DNA from: Archegozetes longisetosus
Taxonomy: Eukaryota > Arthropoda > Arachnida > Sarcoptiformes > Trhypochthoniidae
Length of the DNA stretch: 64,000 nucleotides
Assembly (NCBI GenBank): GCA_018873245.2
Contig: JAEMBT020000005.1
Span: forward strand, 10,676,001 to 10,740,000
Direction: 5' to 3'
Of this stretch, positions 47,501 through 59,075 are shown one piece after another (the first letter of the stretch is position 1; each line of letters starts with the position of its first letter). The translations under genes were made by a program, and so were the position numbers. The notes below the pieces were generated by a model that searched no databases, had not been told where the DNA came from, and saw only the letters and a program-made list of their open reading frames with translations.

Positions 47501-47996
47501 TTTTCGTTTTACTTAGGTTTCCCTTAACGCACGTGGAATTAGTGCTAACAGTGACGTCCGTGAGTGGTCTTTTGCGTGGCGAACAGCTCTTTACGCCCGA
47601 CTTCGTGACGGAGAGAGTGCGCATCATATGATTCAACAAGTATTCTCTGATAGAAATACATGCAGTAATCTCTTCGGAACAGCACCCCCCATGCAAATCG
47701 ACGGCAATTTCGGTGTTACTGCAGGAATGGCAGAAATGCTGATTCAGAGTCAATCAGAAGAGATCGAACTCATGCCTGCAATGCCAAAGGTGTGGCATTC
47801 CGGATATGCTAGAAGACTTAGAGCCAGAGGCGGATTTGAAGTGGATATCGAATGGATTAATGAGGGCTTAAAGAGTGCTCTTATTAAGAGTAATGGTGGT
47901 AATGATGTCAAAGTCAGATACGGAGCGATAGTTAAAGACATAAAATTTTTATTCATTAAATCTGTTAAATTAGATAACAATTTGAATGAAATATAA
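41512..47996 (+). CDS. secreted glycoside hydrolase family 95, alpha-L-fucosidase-like
   Basis: Exon 1 from 41512 encodes a signal peptide (MIKKVMKNIVLLLLF...) and the family start WYEKPA ... EALVIGNGRIGGMVYG. Later exons: ~45230-46039, 46373-47131, 47517-47996 with clean phase-0 GT-AG borders (CAG|GTGATT/AAAAG|GGG; AAG|GTATGC/CTTAG|GTT). Family landmarks: NEDSLWTGD, LPANLQ|GLWND, NINIEMNYWP (catalytic Asn pair), SPEHGP (general acid Glu) and QIDGNFG (Asp). Total about 740 residues, near family size. It would release alpha-1,2-linked fucose outside the cell or in the gut. The exon 1-2 junction is unresolved: consensus sites around 41682 and 45230 do not give matching phase, so a missed small exon or a defect there is possible. 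Intron 1 (3.5 kb) is packed with transposons. GH95 is mainly bacterial, fungal and plant. Confidence 0.82.
41843..45107. repeat. nested transposon remains in GH95 intron 1
   Basis: Outer inverted pair: 41843-41945 against 44978-45107. Inner inverted pair of ~120 bp: 41946-42070 against 42580-42705. Two imperfect tandem copies of ~150 bp at 42130-42255 and 42278-42405 (CACCAAACTTGGTA-like and CACCAGACTTGGTA-like). AGCTC-rich stretches at 42720-42860 and 44940-44960 look like subterminal repeats. A piggyBac-like MITE lies at 43867-44335. No transposase frame survives. Confidence 0.6.
43867..44335. mobile_element. piggyBac-like MITE (469 bp)
   Basis: Ends CCCTTCGTCACAACT and its near-perfect inverse, flanked by TTAA at 43863-43866 and 44336-44339, the piggyBac target. 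Related pieces: left half at 39863-40140 and a right end finishing at TTAA near 44792. No coding frame. Confidence 0.7.
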
Positions 47997-48983
47997 GTTT
48001 TTAGCTTGTATCTAAGCTTCTTTGTTCATTTAAACTAAATAATGTAATAAATATGTTTAAACTAGATAATATAGTAAATGGTGATTCTCATATAAAATTG
48101 GTACCAGCTCCAGTGATATTGTCAAATTTATTTTGTGACGAGGGACATCTAAATACGAAAAACCTGAACTAAATGTTTTATGTAGAGTCTTTCGTTTATG
48201 TGTGTTCAAGTTGAACGAATTGGAATCGCGAGCCTTAATATAAGTCCCAATCCGTTTTTACTCATTATTATATAAAAGAGTCAGGTGGGGTCTATCGAAT
48301 ATACTTTAATAGAATGTAAAATTATAACTTGCTTTTACTATAACTTTCTTATTGTGTTGATAATTTGTAGTTGAGAAATTTAGTACCTGTGCTATTAATA
48401 AAAATAAAATATGGATAACTAACCTCATGCCGCTTATACGTTGAAACTAATATTGAAATATCCAGAAATTACTTTATGACAATGAATGACCATTGAAAAA
48501 ACATCCATTATGTTCTCAGGTTTGAAATAATTATGTTCAAGGCAAATTATTAATTTTTCTCTCATAAGCAGGTGTTTGGACTAGTCACTGAGGAAACATT
48601 AGATTTTCAAATAGAAAATTGAATTCGACAATTGGTCTCAAAGTAATATCATGTAGATTAAATGATATAATAAGTTCTTATGTAACAGTTTTAATGCGCT
48701 TTAAGACGAGAATTAAATTGTTAATCAACGGTAAACCACTGATTGGTTTAACAGGTGAAACATGTACAACTTATCGAATAAACCTAATATGAGTTTGGGG
48801 ATAGAAGGGATATCTGATAGAAACCGCTTATCCAGAATTCTTACTATCAGATACATGGAGTAACTATAAACAAGTGGTCTCTACAAAGTCTTTATTACAA
48901 CTAACTTTAAAATGTATTTTAAAACGCCTTTTGTTGGTTAAAAATTGATCAATACTAATACTGTGCTAAAGATCACTTATAGT
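47997..48983. other. intergenic, nothing recognised
   Basis: 3' flank of the GH95 gene, then AT-rich non-coding sequence without recognisable features. Confidence 0.5.
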
Positions 48984-49488
48984 TAGGGTGACCACCCGTT
49001 CCGTTTTTGACGGGACAGTCCCGTCTTTTCAAAGGCAAAAGACAGAAATCCCGTCAGACCAACAGCTCTCAACGGGACAATTAGTTGTCCCATTTCTCAA
49101 CTTCCATTTTGAAAAACGTTTAGAAAAATATTTCTTAGAAATTCAAACATTGAATTTGTTTTACAGATAATAAGGGATAAGAAACCCAGTTTAATGTTTT
49201 GAACACCAAAAGTTATTGAATTAATCTTTTCTGACTTGAATTATGTCATATAAACCAATATTTCTTACTTTTGAATGACTTATGAAAGTTGCTATTTCTA
49301 ACAAAAGATATAGCTTTGAAATCAACCATGATTCACTATTTTCAATGTTTTAATATTAGAATGCATTGTTTGACGCCTAAATATTTTTAATGACTAATAA
49401 AAACTATATTTTTCTTCAAAAAAAATGTAAGGGTAGACTCTTTGATATTTTTGTCCCGTCATGAGACAAGCTAGAGGTGGTCACCCTA
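48984..49488. mobile_element. non-autonomous hAT element (505 bp)
   Basis: Perfect 13 bp inverted ends (TAGGGTGACCACC), flanked by the 8 bp direct duplication CTTATAGT at 48976-48983 and 49489-49496, as expected for hAT transposons. A 60-codon frame inside has no similarity. The right end matches the left end of the composite element at 584. Confidence 0.85.
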
Positions 49489-49496
49489 CTTATAGT

Positions 49497-51180
49497 GCCA
49501 CTGATATAGTCACGCTTTAAATCGAACTCTTTAAACTATAATAAGATAAACGTGAAATTTTTCAAAGAAATTTGAAGATTTTTATGAATGGTCATAGATT
49601 TTAGCTAGAACTTAGTTTAAATTTAAGTTTTGAGTAAAAATATAGTTAAGGGCAATATTCGATGAGACTTTGCTAATAGAGTAAAGTTAAAGGACAGAGC
49701 TCCCAGACCAAGGACTATTCTTCCGAAAGAAAGTCAGCTGCCAACACTAATCTTGTTAGCAGTCTAACATTCTATGTATTAAAAAACTGCAAAATATGAA
49801 CATATGGTAGGCTTTCGGAATATGAGGCAGTAGTAATAGCTTAACTGAAAAATCTCATACGGAGACTTTTTCAAGCCTACTGTAGGATCTTTGTTACAAA
49901 TAAATTTGAAAACTTATGCAAATAATTAAAGAAATACAAGTGAATTATATAAAGATAAATACAGTTATTAAGTCAGAATAAATTTGAACAGAGTTCTAAA
50001 GAGGCAGTTTAAAAGTTTCCAAGTTTTTAACACACTTTATGAGATAAAGGTTAACGAGCAATAAAGCAAATTTATAGTTCAATTTCTAACATTAAAATCA
50101 ACGCTATTTTAAAATCAAAAGTTTTATATGTATATTCTGACTTAACTGTATATACAAGTGAAAAATAGAGAAATAATAATAAAGGTATTAAAAGAAAATT
50201 ACGATGCTTATGCTTTAAGTTTATGCAGATTGGGAAACTGGTTTCAGGGTAAAAGTAGCAAAAATGGATTTTCTCTGACTGCCTCCTATTCCGAAACCTT
50301 ACCGAATATATTTATGTAACGAAAATTCATTCAACATTCGCTTAAATATTTATTTTCAATCATCTAAGTTGTAATTAATAATCAAGATTCAGTAAAAGTT
50401 TTGAAAAGTATTCGGTGTTTTCTTTGGTTAAACATAAAGCTGTACTTTGAAAATGATCGTTCGACATCACATGAATTGAATGGTACATATTTAAAGCATG
50501 AGATCTAATCAGGAGTAAAGCCGATGTCCTCATTTTGTTCCCCTATGATATAAAAATTTATAATTTTGTGAGTTTCAAATCCATCATTCTTCTTAATTAC
50601 GAATAATATTATCGAATTGACTATTAATTAACACTAATTTTGACTCGGAACTATCAATTAATTGATACTGAATCTGTAATTTGAAGGTCCTTTGCTTAAA
50701 TTAAAGTTAAAATTTCAGGGATAAGATGAATGTTACTAAGAAGATATGAAAGTTCATTTTTAATATAATTTTTTGTGATTAATTTTTGTGATTTCTCAAT
50801 ACAAAAGCATTTGGGATCAAATTTCTTAATAATGTTTAATATCACATAATTTTTAGCACAATAAAATGCTGTATTTAGCCATGTAGCCTATCGAGTTATA
50901 ACCGGCTTTGATGGTAATGGTAATTCAGGTGCAAATGTCTGGGAAATCTCTAGAACAGCATTCAATGAATATCTTCTTAACTTCAGATATGAATTTATCA
51001 GTCGATCTGATTCATGTGAATGCAATCTGCGATTCTATTGATGAGATCTACCATACAGGTAATGTGAACCATTTTTAGGTTAAAACTTTCAAATTTTATA
51101 CTACAAGTTTCATATACGATGTCCTGTCAGTGACCAATAACAACTTTCTCTGTCAACATTTACATGTCATAAAATTTTAA
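49497..51180. other. intergenic, nothing recognised
   Basis: AT-rich; no frame, repeat boundary or RNA recognised. Confidence 0.5.
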
Positions 51181-52392
51181 CCCTTCAGCTGAACATTGAG
51201 AAAAATGGAGTACGGCTTGAACGCCGAAGTCTGATACGCATAATGAGCTTTTACATAGGCAGGAACACCGAATATAGAGAAAACCCTGTTTTTCAACTGA
51301 TTTTCCTAACACTGAGTTCCTACTAAGCAATCCCTGAAATCATTGATTGCTATTATCCCAAAAGGTTATCAATAATTTTACGATCAAATAAATTGAAAGA
51401 AAAGCATAAATCTATATCAATGACCTTATGAATTAATCTCATTAATATAAAGTTTTGACTCAAATGTGTTTTAATTTTTCTTGACGAAATACTCAATTTA
51501 CTTTACATTTTACAATAATATTTCACACAGTAAATGTTTCATCAAATTAATCAACAAATAAATCTATGGATGAGATTTCAGCCTGATTCACAAAATTCTA
51601 TACTACTAATTGAATTTTAAGATCAAGTGGGATTTCACCGCATAAAAATTGACTATAAAACTACCCACTTTTCAATTTAGTTTCAAAAATCTGTTTCAAT
51701 AAGTAAAATCAAGCTGTTTGAACTCCAGCATTTTTTATAAGTTACAGTGGATTAAATTAAATTGTTAAAATAAATGTATCACTTTCTTGCATCATAAGCT
51801 CGAGTTAAATACAGCTACAGCTTTTATAATCAATGATAACCTTATGAATGAGATTCAGTTTACTTTAAGAAGATTGCAGAAAAATGGGATCTGAAAACAG
51901 GTTTTTCTCTATTTTCGGCGTTCCTGCCTATGTAAAAACTCATTATGCGTATTAGACTTCGGCATTTAAGCCGGCAATCGAGAAAAATAACATAAAGTGA
52001 ACGACGGGGTTTCTTTCGACCTCAAATAAAAGTAACTCATAGGCCAAAACAAACTAAAATAAGCTTAATCCCTTGAGAGTAAGGATTCACTCTTAAGTGA
52101 GTGAGCGATGCTTGTGTATGTAGGGAAAGTCTTTATTTGAGGGTCCATAGAAACTAATGTAAACTTTTATAACGTAGAGTGAGCTGTGGGGTATTTTGAG
52201 TCCCAAGCAAAACTGAATAATTATTATGTAATGATTATATACATAATACCACTTAATAGCTTGATATTTTTATTCTTTAATCATCATTAGTGGCATATAA
52301 AGAATAACAGGACTGCTGATACCGTAGTTTTGTTGCAAAATAATTATAAACAATGTATGGGGTGGAATTTATCCCACGGTTCAGCTGGAGGG
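51181..52392. mobile_element. piggyBac-like non-autonomous element (1,212 bp)
   Basis: Ends CCCTTCAGCTGAAC and near-inverse GTTCAGCTGGAGGG, flanked by TTAA at 51177-51180 and 52393-52396. Inside, ~95 bp at about 51205-51300 recurs inverted at 51890-51985 (contains CATAATGAG and GGCAGGAAC in opposite orientations), so a second element may be nested. No transposase frame. Confidence 0.65.
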
Positions 52393-52396
52393 TTAA

Positions 52397-52915
52397 TCGT
52401 ATCATTAATAGTTGTGTAAATGTTTGAGTTATCGACTTTACCATTCATATCAACACTGTTAACTAAAAATATTTTCCCACGTTCTCCACTTTTCAATATT
52501 TAAAGTATAACATTTGCGACACAACGACCATCCTCAGCAGTGTACTCATCAACAGAAAACCATATACTACTATCTCTCAACTCCAAGCGAACATCATTCA
52601 TTTTTTAGCCATAAGCAAAGTCCAATTGTCTCCTCATTTTCATGTGATAGGAAATCAGTTTATTGACGTTTTACGATAAAATCAGTGAATGTCTTATTGT
52701 TGAGTTTATCCAATGCGAAATTATTCAAAACCATCCAATTTAGCATTTCTTTGTGAAGTTTACCTTTTGAATCATTTATATCAGTGAGCATCCATTGTCT
52801 CTGGCCTTTGCATCCCTTCAAATTTTCCCTGTGTTTGCAGTGTTGACGTGCCGTTCCATTTGTGATCTTTGGCTTGGGTTGACTATCCAGTTACAGGGTT
52901 AAGAGAGCAGGATGA
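52397..52915 (-). pseudogene. degraded hAT transposase fragment
   Basis: The minus strand read in pieces gives SSIWFSVDEYTAEDGR followed by VAN, which parallels the IW-x-SIDETTD-x-GR-x-VANV block of hAT transposases. Flanking pieces (LHKEMLNWMVLNN, FLVNSVDMN) also fit. Several stops and frame changes. It lies directly beside the TTAA of the preceding element. Confidence 0.6.
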
Positions 52916-53379
52916 GTTTGCTATTAAAATTATTACACAAAATAATATTACCATCAAATTCGTCACAGAATCTTTTGTATTTCTTTCTATAAGTCTCTAG
53001 TTTTTCCATTGTGACTTAGAGACTCACGAAATATCATTAAAATTTAAATTATCACACGCAAATATGATCAAAATTAACACGCATCTATTTTATACGTATT
53101 ACATAAAATACATTTAAATATTCTAATTTAACGCAAAATATGTAAAACATGCACGATCATGTGAAATATGTATGAATAAGCAAATTCAATTTTCTCAAAT
53201 TACGGAATCTTTTCATCAAAACAATTCTAATATACTTTAATAAGCAATATGCAAACAAAGCGCGATTCGATTTAATTTGAACTCATCTCTAGCTAACCCA
53301 AATACACGAATTCACTGAAATTAATGAGTAATGTATATTTAAGGTTGTTTTTAACACTCAAAAATGCGTTTTCCAGGTA
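52916..53379. other. intergenic, nothing recognised
   Basis: AT-rich; nothing seen beyond the edge of the hAT fragment. Confidence 0.45.
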
Positions 53380-53770
53380 TTTCTGAATTTGATGTTTGTG
53401 GAATATTCTAGAAATTTTCAGAATAACTCATAGGTTTCCATTATGTTCTAGAAACCTCTAGAATATTATAAAAGTTTAAAGAACGTCTTAAAATATCTAG
53501 AATACTTTGCAAGGTTCTAGAATGTTCTATAAAATTCTAGAGCATTCTTGAACAGTTTAGGACATTTCATAAACTTCTTAAACGTCCTAGAAAGTTCTAG
53601 AATTTCTGTAGGTTTATAGAACATTCCAGAAAATTCAAAAATATATAGTTCTCTAGGAAGTTTTAGTATACTCCACAATTTTCTAAAAAGATCCTAAAAC
53701 TTATTAGAATTTCCCATAAGACGCTAGAAAGCTTTGAAAAATCTCAGAACATTTTACTGACAATATGAAC
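53380..53770. repeat. degenerate minisatellite rich in TTCTAGAA
   Basis: About 390 bp in which TTCTAGAA or one-base variants recur roughly every 20-30 bp (for example around 53407, 53447, 53514, 53534, 53595). Units are too diverged for a clean period. TTCnnGAA is also the core of heat-shock elements; no adjacent heat-shock gene is seen. Confidence 0.6.
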
Positions 53771-54154
53771 TCAAGTCTTTCAAATATATTCAAGTCCCAT
53801 TCAGACTCGATTTAAGTTCGACTCGACTGTGTTCGAGTTGAAACTTTTAGTGTTTAGAACTAGAAAGTTTGGCTCAATTTTTCAAGCCGCTCAAATCAGC
53901 TCGACTCGCTCAAGGCACTAGGTATACCGATCAAACATTCTGCTTATAATTGTATTTAAGAAATTTATAAAGAATCATCTACAAATTTATAACTAAAATT
54001 AGCTTGATAAAATAAATTGAATTTCTCAGGAATTTATTCAGCAACAAATTTGTCATTTTTATTACTTGTTTTTTAACATATGCACTTATTGATATGTAAG
54101 ACTACAACGAATTACAGTGATACAGTTACAAAATTACTGTTTTGATTGCCATAT

Positions 54155-54524
54155 TTAGTTGTTGCAATTAACATTTTGTGGCCAATCACACAGTTTTGCT
54201 GCCATATTGAAAACAAGTCCGTTATCGCATTCAAATTTGCCCAATTTTCTGAGGTCTGAATAGCATTCATAAAATGTACTGCAGCTTTTCTGGTCACGTA
54301 GGTAATCACCGACTGCATGACATTGGCCTACTGGTGTACAGGGTGTAACTGGATTACTACCTCGGTCCAGACAAATGTACTCCATACTAATCACTAAAAA
54401 ATAGAAATTTATAATTGTATCAAGATATTGATTACTTATAACTTAAAGTAGTTATTAAAAGGTCATACTTACAGCATGGAAACAGCATTATCATCAAAAT
54501 GAATGATAGTTTATAAATACCCAT
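54155..54524 (-). CDS. secreted single-CBM14 chitin-binding (peritrophin-A type) protein, copy 1
   Basis: Exon 1 complement(54473..54524) encodes the signal peptide MGIYKLSFILMIMLFPC; donor CATGCT|GTAAGT. Exon 2 complement(54155..54393) after TTTTTAG; phase-1 intron. The 96-residue precursor carries one chitin-binding type 2 domain with six Cys in the usual spacing (CTPVGQC, CSTFYEC, FEC, LCDWPQNVNC). Such proteins bind chitin of peritrophic matrix or cuticle; a single-domain form is short for the family. A TATATAAA box lies at 54636-54643. Copy 2 is at 59724-60093, about 90% similar at protein level. Frames at 54112-54318 are shadows. Confidence 0.88.
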
Positions 54525-54635
54525 ACTTTATAATAAAGACTAACACAAATTATAGGAGAAATAAGTTTCTATCTATATAATTAATTTGCTATGAATAATT
54601 ATAAGTGATTACATTATTTTCTTAACGATGGCTCG

Positions 54636-54643
54636 TTTATATA
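54636..54643 (-). promoter_or_regulatory. TATA box of CBM14 copy 1
   Basis: TATATAAA on the minus strand, 112 bp before the start codon. At the matching place in copy 2 (about 60205-60215) only TATATTAAAATA is found. Confidence 0.5.
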
Positions 54644-55947
54644 CAGTGATAATGAGGGTCCGTTAAAACATCTGCTAAAACTCATGAATTTTTAATTTCA
54701 GTTCATTCTAAGAATTAGAGATAAAATAAGACATCTGACCTGATAATCTAACATCTTTGCTTACAAAATAGGAAGAATCGTAAAGAGCTTCTATACGCTG
54801 CTAAAGGCGGAGAGTGTATTATCATAATACAGCTGAATTTAGTATCAGTTTAACCTTTATTGTCTGCATGCACTGAATTATAATTTAACACAGGAAAGAT
54901 TAGTTAAATCAATAGGTCCAGAAATTTGTCACGACTTCATAGTAATTATCGGATTTCATAATAGTTTAGTTAATCAAAGTAATACAAATAGTTTAAATAA
55001 GAGAAAATTATTTACCAATGCGTATTCATATTGTGTTATCATTTCGATATAATAAAATCTTCAAAATGACGTTTAAAAATGAGACTTTTCAATAATAAAG
55101 TCAAGGACGAAGAATGAAAATTTTCGCAATTGTATTTGTTGAATCTTTGAAGCTCTAACATTACTAAATTAAAATTGAGCTTAATTTCTAAGATATACAA
55201 TATTTAAACTTTTTTGCGATCCATAAAATTTGAATCCAAGATCAATGTAAAAGTTTTCATACGAAAATACAGTGTAAAATTTGACAGCTTCCGCAAAACT
55301 CGAGTGCCAAACTATTTTATTTATAACATCGGATTCCTTCAAAAATAGTACTTGATAGTATCATTCCGGGAAAGATTCTTCAATTCCTCTTCAAGTTTTA
55401 GCTAAACCTCTTTGAGCACGTTTAGTAACTGAAACTATTTCTAAAATAATCTTATGGCGTTATGGCATATTCAAAATCTAGTCTAAGAATATTTACTGAT
55501 ATTAATTGTTTTAGAGTAAAGAGAACTTAGCATCATTATTTTAGTAGACCGAATGTGAAACTTTAGCCTAAGAAAATCAATTTCAAGTATATGTTTATTA
55601 CAGAATAGTTATAAATGTAAGACTTATGCAGTACCATTATTTTTCAGTCATAAATATATTAAGTAATATGTCTCTATATTCTACAACTCTTATTAGATTC
55701 AAAGTTTTTATTTAATATACTTTTCAGTGTAATATTTGTAACATACACTAATGCAGATTCCAGTGTTTAACGTTTTCGATGTGTGACTGAAAAAACCGGA
55801 AAAGACTTTATCAATTTACTAGTAATACTTGGTTTTTAAGTAAACACTTTACACGAAATAACAGAAATGATCGTCTACTATTGTGTATTCATAAGTAGCA
55901 ACATCTTAGAGATATGTGAAATTATTTTCATAATTCTATTAGGGCGT

Positions 55948-56612
55948 TCCGTTCAAAGTGACGCAGACATACAGCGGCGTACCCCGGAAACCGCAAAATA
56001 GATCTGATCGCCATCCCGGACTTGTATTCACCAATTCTCGTCCCATGAAAAAAATAAGCTTTTTCGGATCAATTGTGGAAAGAAAGGACTTGGTCAACTC
56101 TGTTTTTAATGAGACTTCGTTGCTCATCATTAGAGCATTGACAAAAGTCGATTTGAAAAGTTGAAAAATATCGACTACAATAGTCGATGAAAAGAGTTAA
56201 AAAAAAGTTGGAAAAAAGTCGAAAAAAGTCAGCTAAATAAAAAGTTGAAAAAAAGTTCTTAATTAGAATATTTCTATGGATACACTCATTTACTAAACTT
56301 AGGGGTCAAATATAGTCAATAGAAGTAAAAATTGTTGTCAAAAAAGTTGTGTTTAGTCACTTTCGACTTTTTTGCCTTTAAAGCCAAAATAGTCAAGAAA
56401 AGTAGAAAAAAGTCAAACGCAATGCTCTACTCATCATGCTTAACATAGTTGACCAACTCTTGTCTGTCCATAATTGATCCGAAAAAGTTAATTTGACTCG
56501 TTTCACAAATCAAGAATCAGCAAATATAAATCCGAAATGACGGCCAATTCCACCCTGTAGCATCAAAGACACACCACCACAAGCCTGCGTCACTCTGAAT
56601 GGAACACCCTAA
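55948..56612. mobile_element. foldback DNA transposon (~665 bp)
   Basis: Ends ATTAGGGCGTTCCGTTCAAA and its near-inverse; further inward, long imperfect inverted arms (GGATCAATTGTGGA... against ...CATAATTGATCC, both with TTGGTCAACT/AGTTGACCAA). The centre has AAAAGTCGAAAAAAGTC-type repeats. The paralogous site in unit B (about 62178-62190, CCTATTATGGC) lacks it. Superfamily not determined; the target duplication is unclear (2-3 bp at most). Confidence 0.7.
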
Positions 56613-56630
56613 TGTTATGGTGATTTTTCA

Positions 56631-56631
<1 letters not shown>

Positions 56632-56708
<77 letters not shown>
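56632..56708. repeat. (CT)n microsatellite
   Basis: About 37 CT units without interruption. The duplicate region near 62202-62210 has only TTTTCTCTCT, so expansion followed the duplication. Confidence 0.95.
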
Positions 56709-56709
<1 letters not shown>

Positions 56710-56966
56710 AATGTGTTCATTTATCATCGAATCTCGTTAAAGTTAGAATGTTTTCGAATCTATCTCTTTACATGATAGCTTGAGTATGGAACCTTACATA
56801 AAATTATTTTGCCACAATTGGTATAATCTGCCCTAGAATTCAATGATGAGCTAATAAGAAAAATGTTCAATAATAGTCTTCGGTTCCATCAAGCTACTTC
56901 TTTCCAATTGGTTATATTTTCAAACAAAACTCTGCATAATTTCTGTTTATGAAGTGAAAGAACGTA

Positions 56967-57379
56967 TTAGGGTTTTGCTTATGTAATGCGGTTTTTTAAC
57001 GTTATGTTTGAGGTCAATTTTGAGTCAGCAATCGATTGTTTACAAATGTTTTTGGAAAGTCATCCAAAAGAGTGATATCTAAACTCAAATTATTGACAAA
57101 TAATCTTTAAATAAATTGTATCCAAAATGACTGAAGAGTTTCCGACTAAGACTCACATAAGACATTGTTTGTTGTATGAATTTGATCGGGGATCAAATGC
57201 TACCGAAGCCGCACAACACATTCGGGACACATATGGTCGCAAAGCTCTGAGTGTGAGTCAGTGTCAGCGATGGTTTTCGCGCTTCTCAAACAACGACTTC
57301 AGTGTCGAAGACAACCCTGAATCCGGGCGACGGGTGCAATTTTACTAACAAAAACCGCATTACATAAGCAAAACCCTAA
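56967..57379 (+). mobile_element. 413 bp mariner derivative keeping only the DNA-binding part
   Basis: 31 bp inverted ends starting TTAGGGTTTTGCTTATG, flanked by TA at 56965-56966 and 57380-57381. The interior keeps an open 73-codon frame (57127-57348) for the N-terminal helix-turn-helix of a mariner transposase: IRHCLLYEFDRGSNATEAA and CQRWFSRF, ending DNPESGRR. The whole catalytic DDE part is deleted. Confidence 0.85.
57127..57348 (+). CDS. mariner transposase N-terminal HTH fragment
   Basis: 73 codons from ATG with no stop, covering the paired-type helix-turn-helix that binds inverted ends in SETMAR/Mos1-type transposases. It stops just before the right inverted repeat because the catalytic domain was lost. 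If expressed it would bind mariner ends without cutting. More likely it is a passive deletion derivative; the open frame is short. Confidence 0.7.
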   Translation: MTEEFPTKTHIRHCLLYEFDRGSNATEAAQHIRDTYGRKALSVSQCQRWFSRFSNNDFSVEDNPESGRRVQFY

Positions 57380-57381
57380 TA

Positions 57382-58344
57382 TATGAGTGTAACCGACTTT
57401 AAGGTTAGTGTAGAATCTCTAGTGTCATAGATTAGTAGTTTATGGCACACAATAAATTTACAAGAAATATGAGAAAGTTTTCTCCACTAACTCGTCGCAG
57501 AAAAATGTGGTACAATCAATTATATGCGATTAAAATAATGTTAATCGAAGAAATGAAACAGCATATAACGTTTTAATCACGTACGTAACTTTTGACTTAT
57601 AAAACAAATTTATAAAGTAAAAACTGCAGTAATACCTATAGATATATAGTGAATAAAAGTAAAAACGAATAAGCCTTATCTTACCTAACCTAACGTGACC
57701 TTAAAGACTTCAGTTATAAACTTATTTATATTATAATGTTAAGCCATTCTGAATGTGTGAGTGGAGATAGGACCACTTCAAGTAAAAGTCAACACTAAAA
57801 CTGAAAGTACACATATTAAGGTTGACTTCTTATACAGAGTTTTTCTTATGGAGCGCTTCATATAAAAAACACAGTGAAAACTTTAAAGGAGAAACTCTAT
57901 AAATAGTGATAATATTAACTATTGCACATGTGTTTCTTTTGCTTATTCTCCGCTTTACTGTCATTATAAAAGTTTATTTGTTCTTTGAATTAATGGTACC
58001 AATCAGAAAGCTTAAAATAGCCAATAATGCGGCGTACAATTAGAAAAGCTCTGGATACACTAGAACAGCGCAAAATAAAGTATTTTTCCATTGAAACATA
58101 TGTGAATTTTATATTTTGAATAGTTTAATTTGAATAAAATAAGTTATTTGAAAAAATTGTGGACTTATAAAATTATATATCCGGAAATTATTTTTAACCA
58201 CTCTAAACACTAATTTCCAATTGTTTCTGATAAGCTTTCTCTCATTATATTTTTGAAAAAGATAACAATCATGAAATTCAAAGATTTTTTTAAAAACTTT
58301 GCATCAACTGAAAACTTAAATTTACAAATATTAACTAACTTAAC
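57382..58344. other. intergenic, nothing recognised
   Basis: AT-rich; a 65-codon frame at 58253-58450 belongs to the intron-like flank of the GH95 fragment and is not a gene. Confidence 0.5.
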
Positions 58345-59075
58345 AAGTTTTAACCTAAATACAATGAAATTTGAAATCACATCAAGTTCCAGAAAAAGGA
58401 TATTTTCGATAATTATAAATAAGAATATCGAGAAAATAGAGAATCTTTAGTACAATAATTCAAATTTATCCTAATACAGAGAAAAAACTTATAAATATTA
58501 ATGAAAACGATTTATGGACTGGAGACTACAATCCATCGGGTGATTACGAAAAATTAGGTTCATATCAAGTATTGGGCAACGTTTACATAACACTTTCGGA
58601 CCATAAAAATTATACTCATTATAGACGCGATCTCGACATTGAGATGCTTTGGCTCACGTCGAGTACGAGGCAAACGGTGTTAAATATAAACGACAATTTT
58701 TTGTCAGTTACGTTTCAAACGTATTGGTCACACACGTCACGCTGATAAATATAGCGGTTATAGTGCATGCTCTTGGAGTCGATAAGTCTCATAGGAATGA
58801 AATCGCTGCCATGAGAGAAAATCCGTATGTGCCTTGAGTTAGATCTTGGGTTAATTTCTTGAATGGACGACTGAGAAATCAAATATAGCTTTGGATACAA
58901 AGAATGATCATCACAGACACAATTCTCATTTATTCGCCGTATTTCCTGGTCATCAGATTAACTATGTGACTACACCTAAATTGGCCGATGCAGCCAAGGC
59001 ATGCGTCACTTAATTTTTAAGCCTTACGTCTTTTAAGATAAAAGGTACATCTATGTTTTCCAAATCTAAGTATTT
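58345..59075 (+). pseudogene. chimeric GH95 fucosidase fragment
   Basis: It matches the functional gene in order: end of intron 1 (~45115-45230), start of exon 2 (NENDLWTGD ... HVEYEANGVKYKRQF), then a direct jump at about 58745-58768 into exon 3 (HALGVDKSHRNEIAAM), the rest of exon 3 with frame breaks, and the following intron. The exon 3 donor is changed from GTATGC to GCATGC. About 1.4 kb is missing internally. Because introns are retained it came from DNA duplication and not from mRNA. Confidence 0.85.

Larger units (their letters stand above)
54070..56880. repeat. segmental duplication, unit A (partner 59640-62860)
   Basis: Blocks in the same order recur ~5.5-6.2 kb downstream: 54070-55220 with 59640-60830 (CBM14 gene and flank), 55700-55935 with 61935-62190, and 56715-56880 with 62700-62860. 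Divergence is moderate with many indels, so this is older than the 11.7-37.3 kb palindrome. Unit A has gained the inverted-repeat element at 55948-56612, an expanded CT run, and the mariner at 56967. Confidence 0.75.

Noticed and set aside
53380..53770. Heat-shock promoter
   Set aside because: TTCTAGAA motifs are many but no gene starts next to them; kept only as a repeat and a speculative finding.
56632..56708. CRISPR or regulatory repeat
   Set aside because: Plain CT dinucleotide repeat with no spacers; no CRISPR-like array anywhere in the window.
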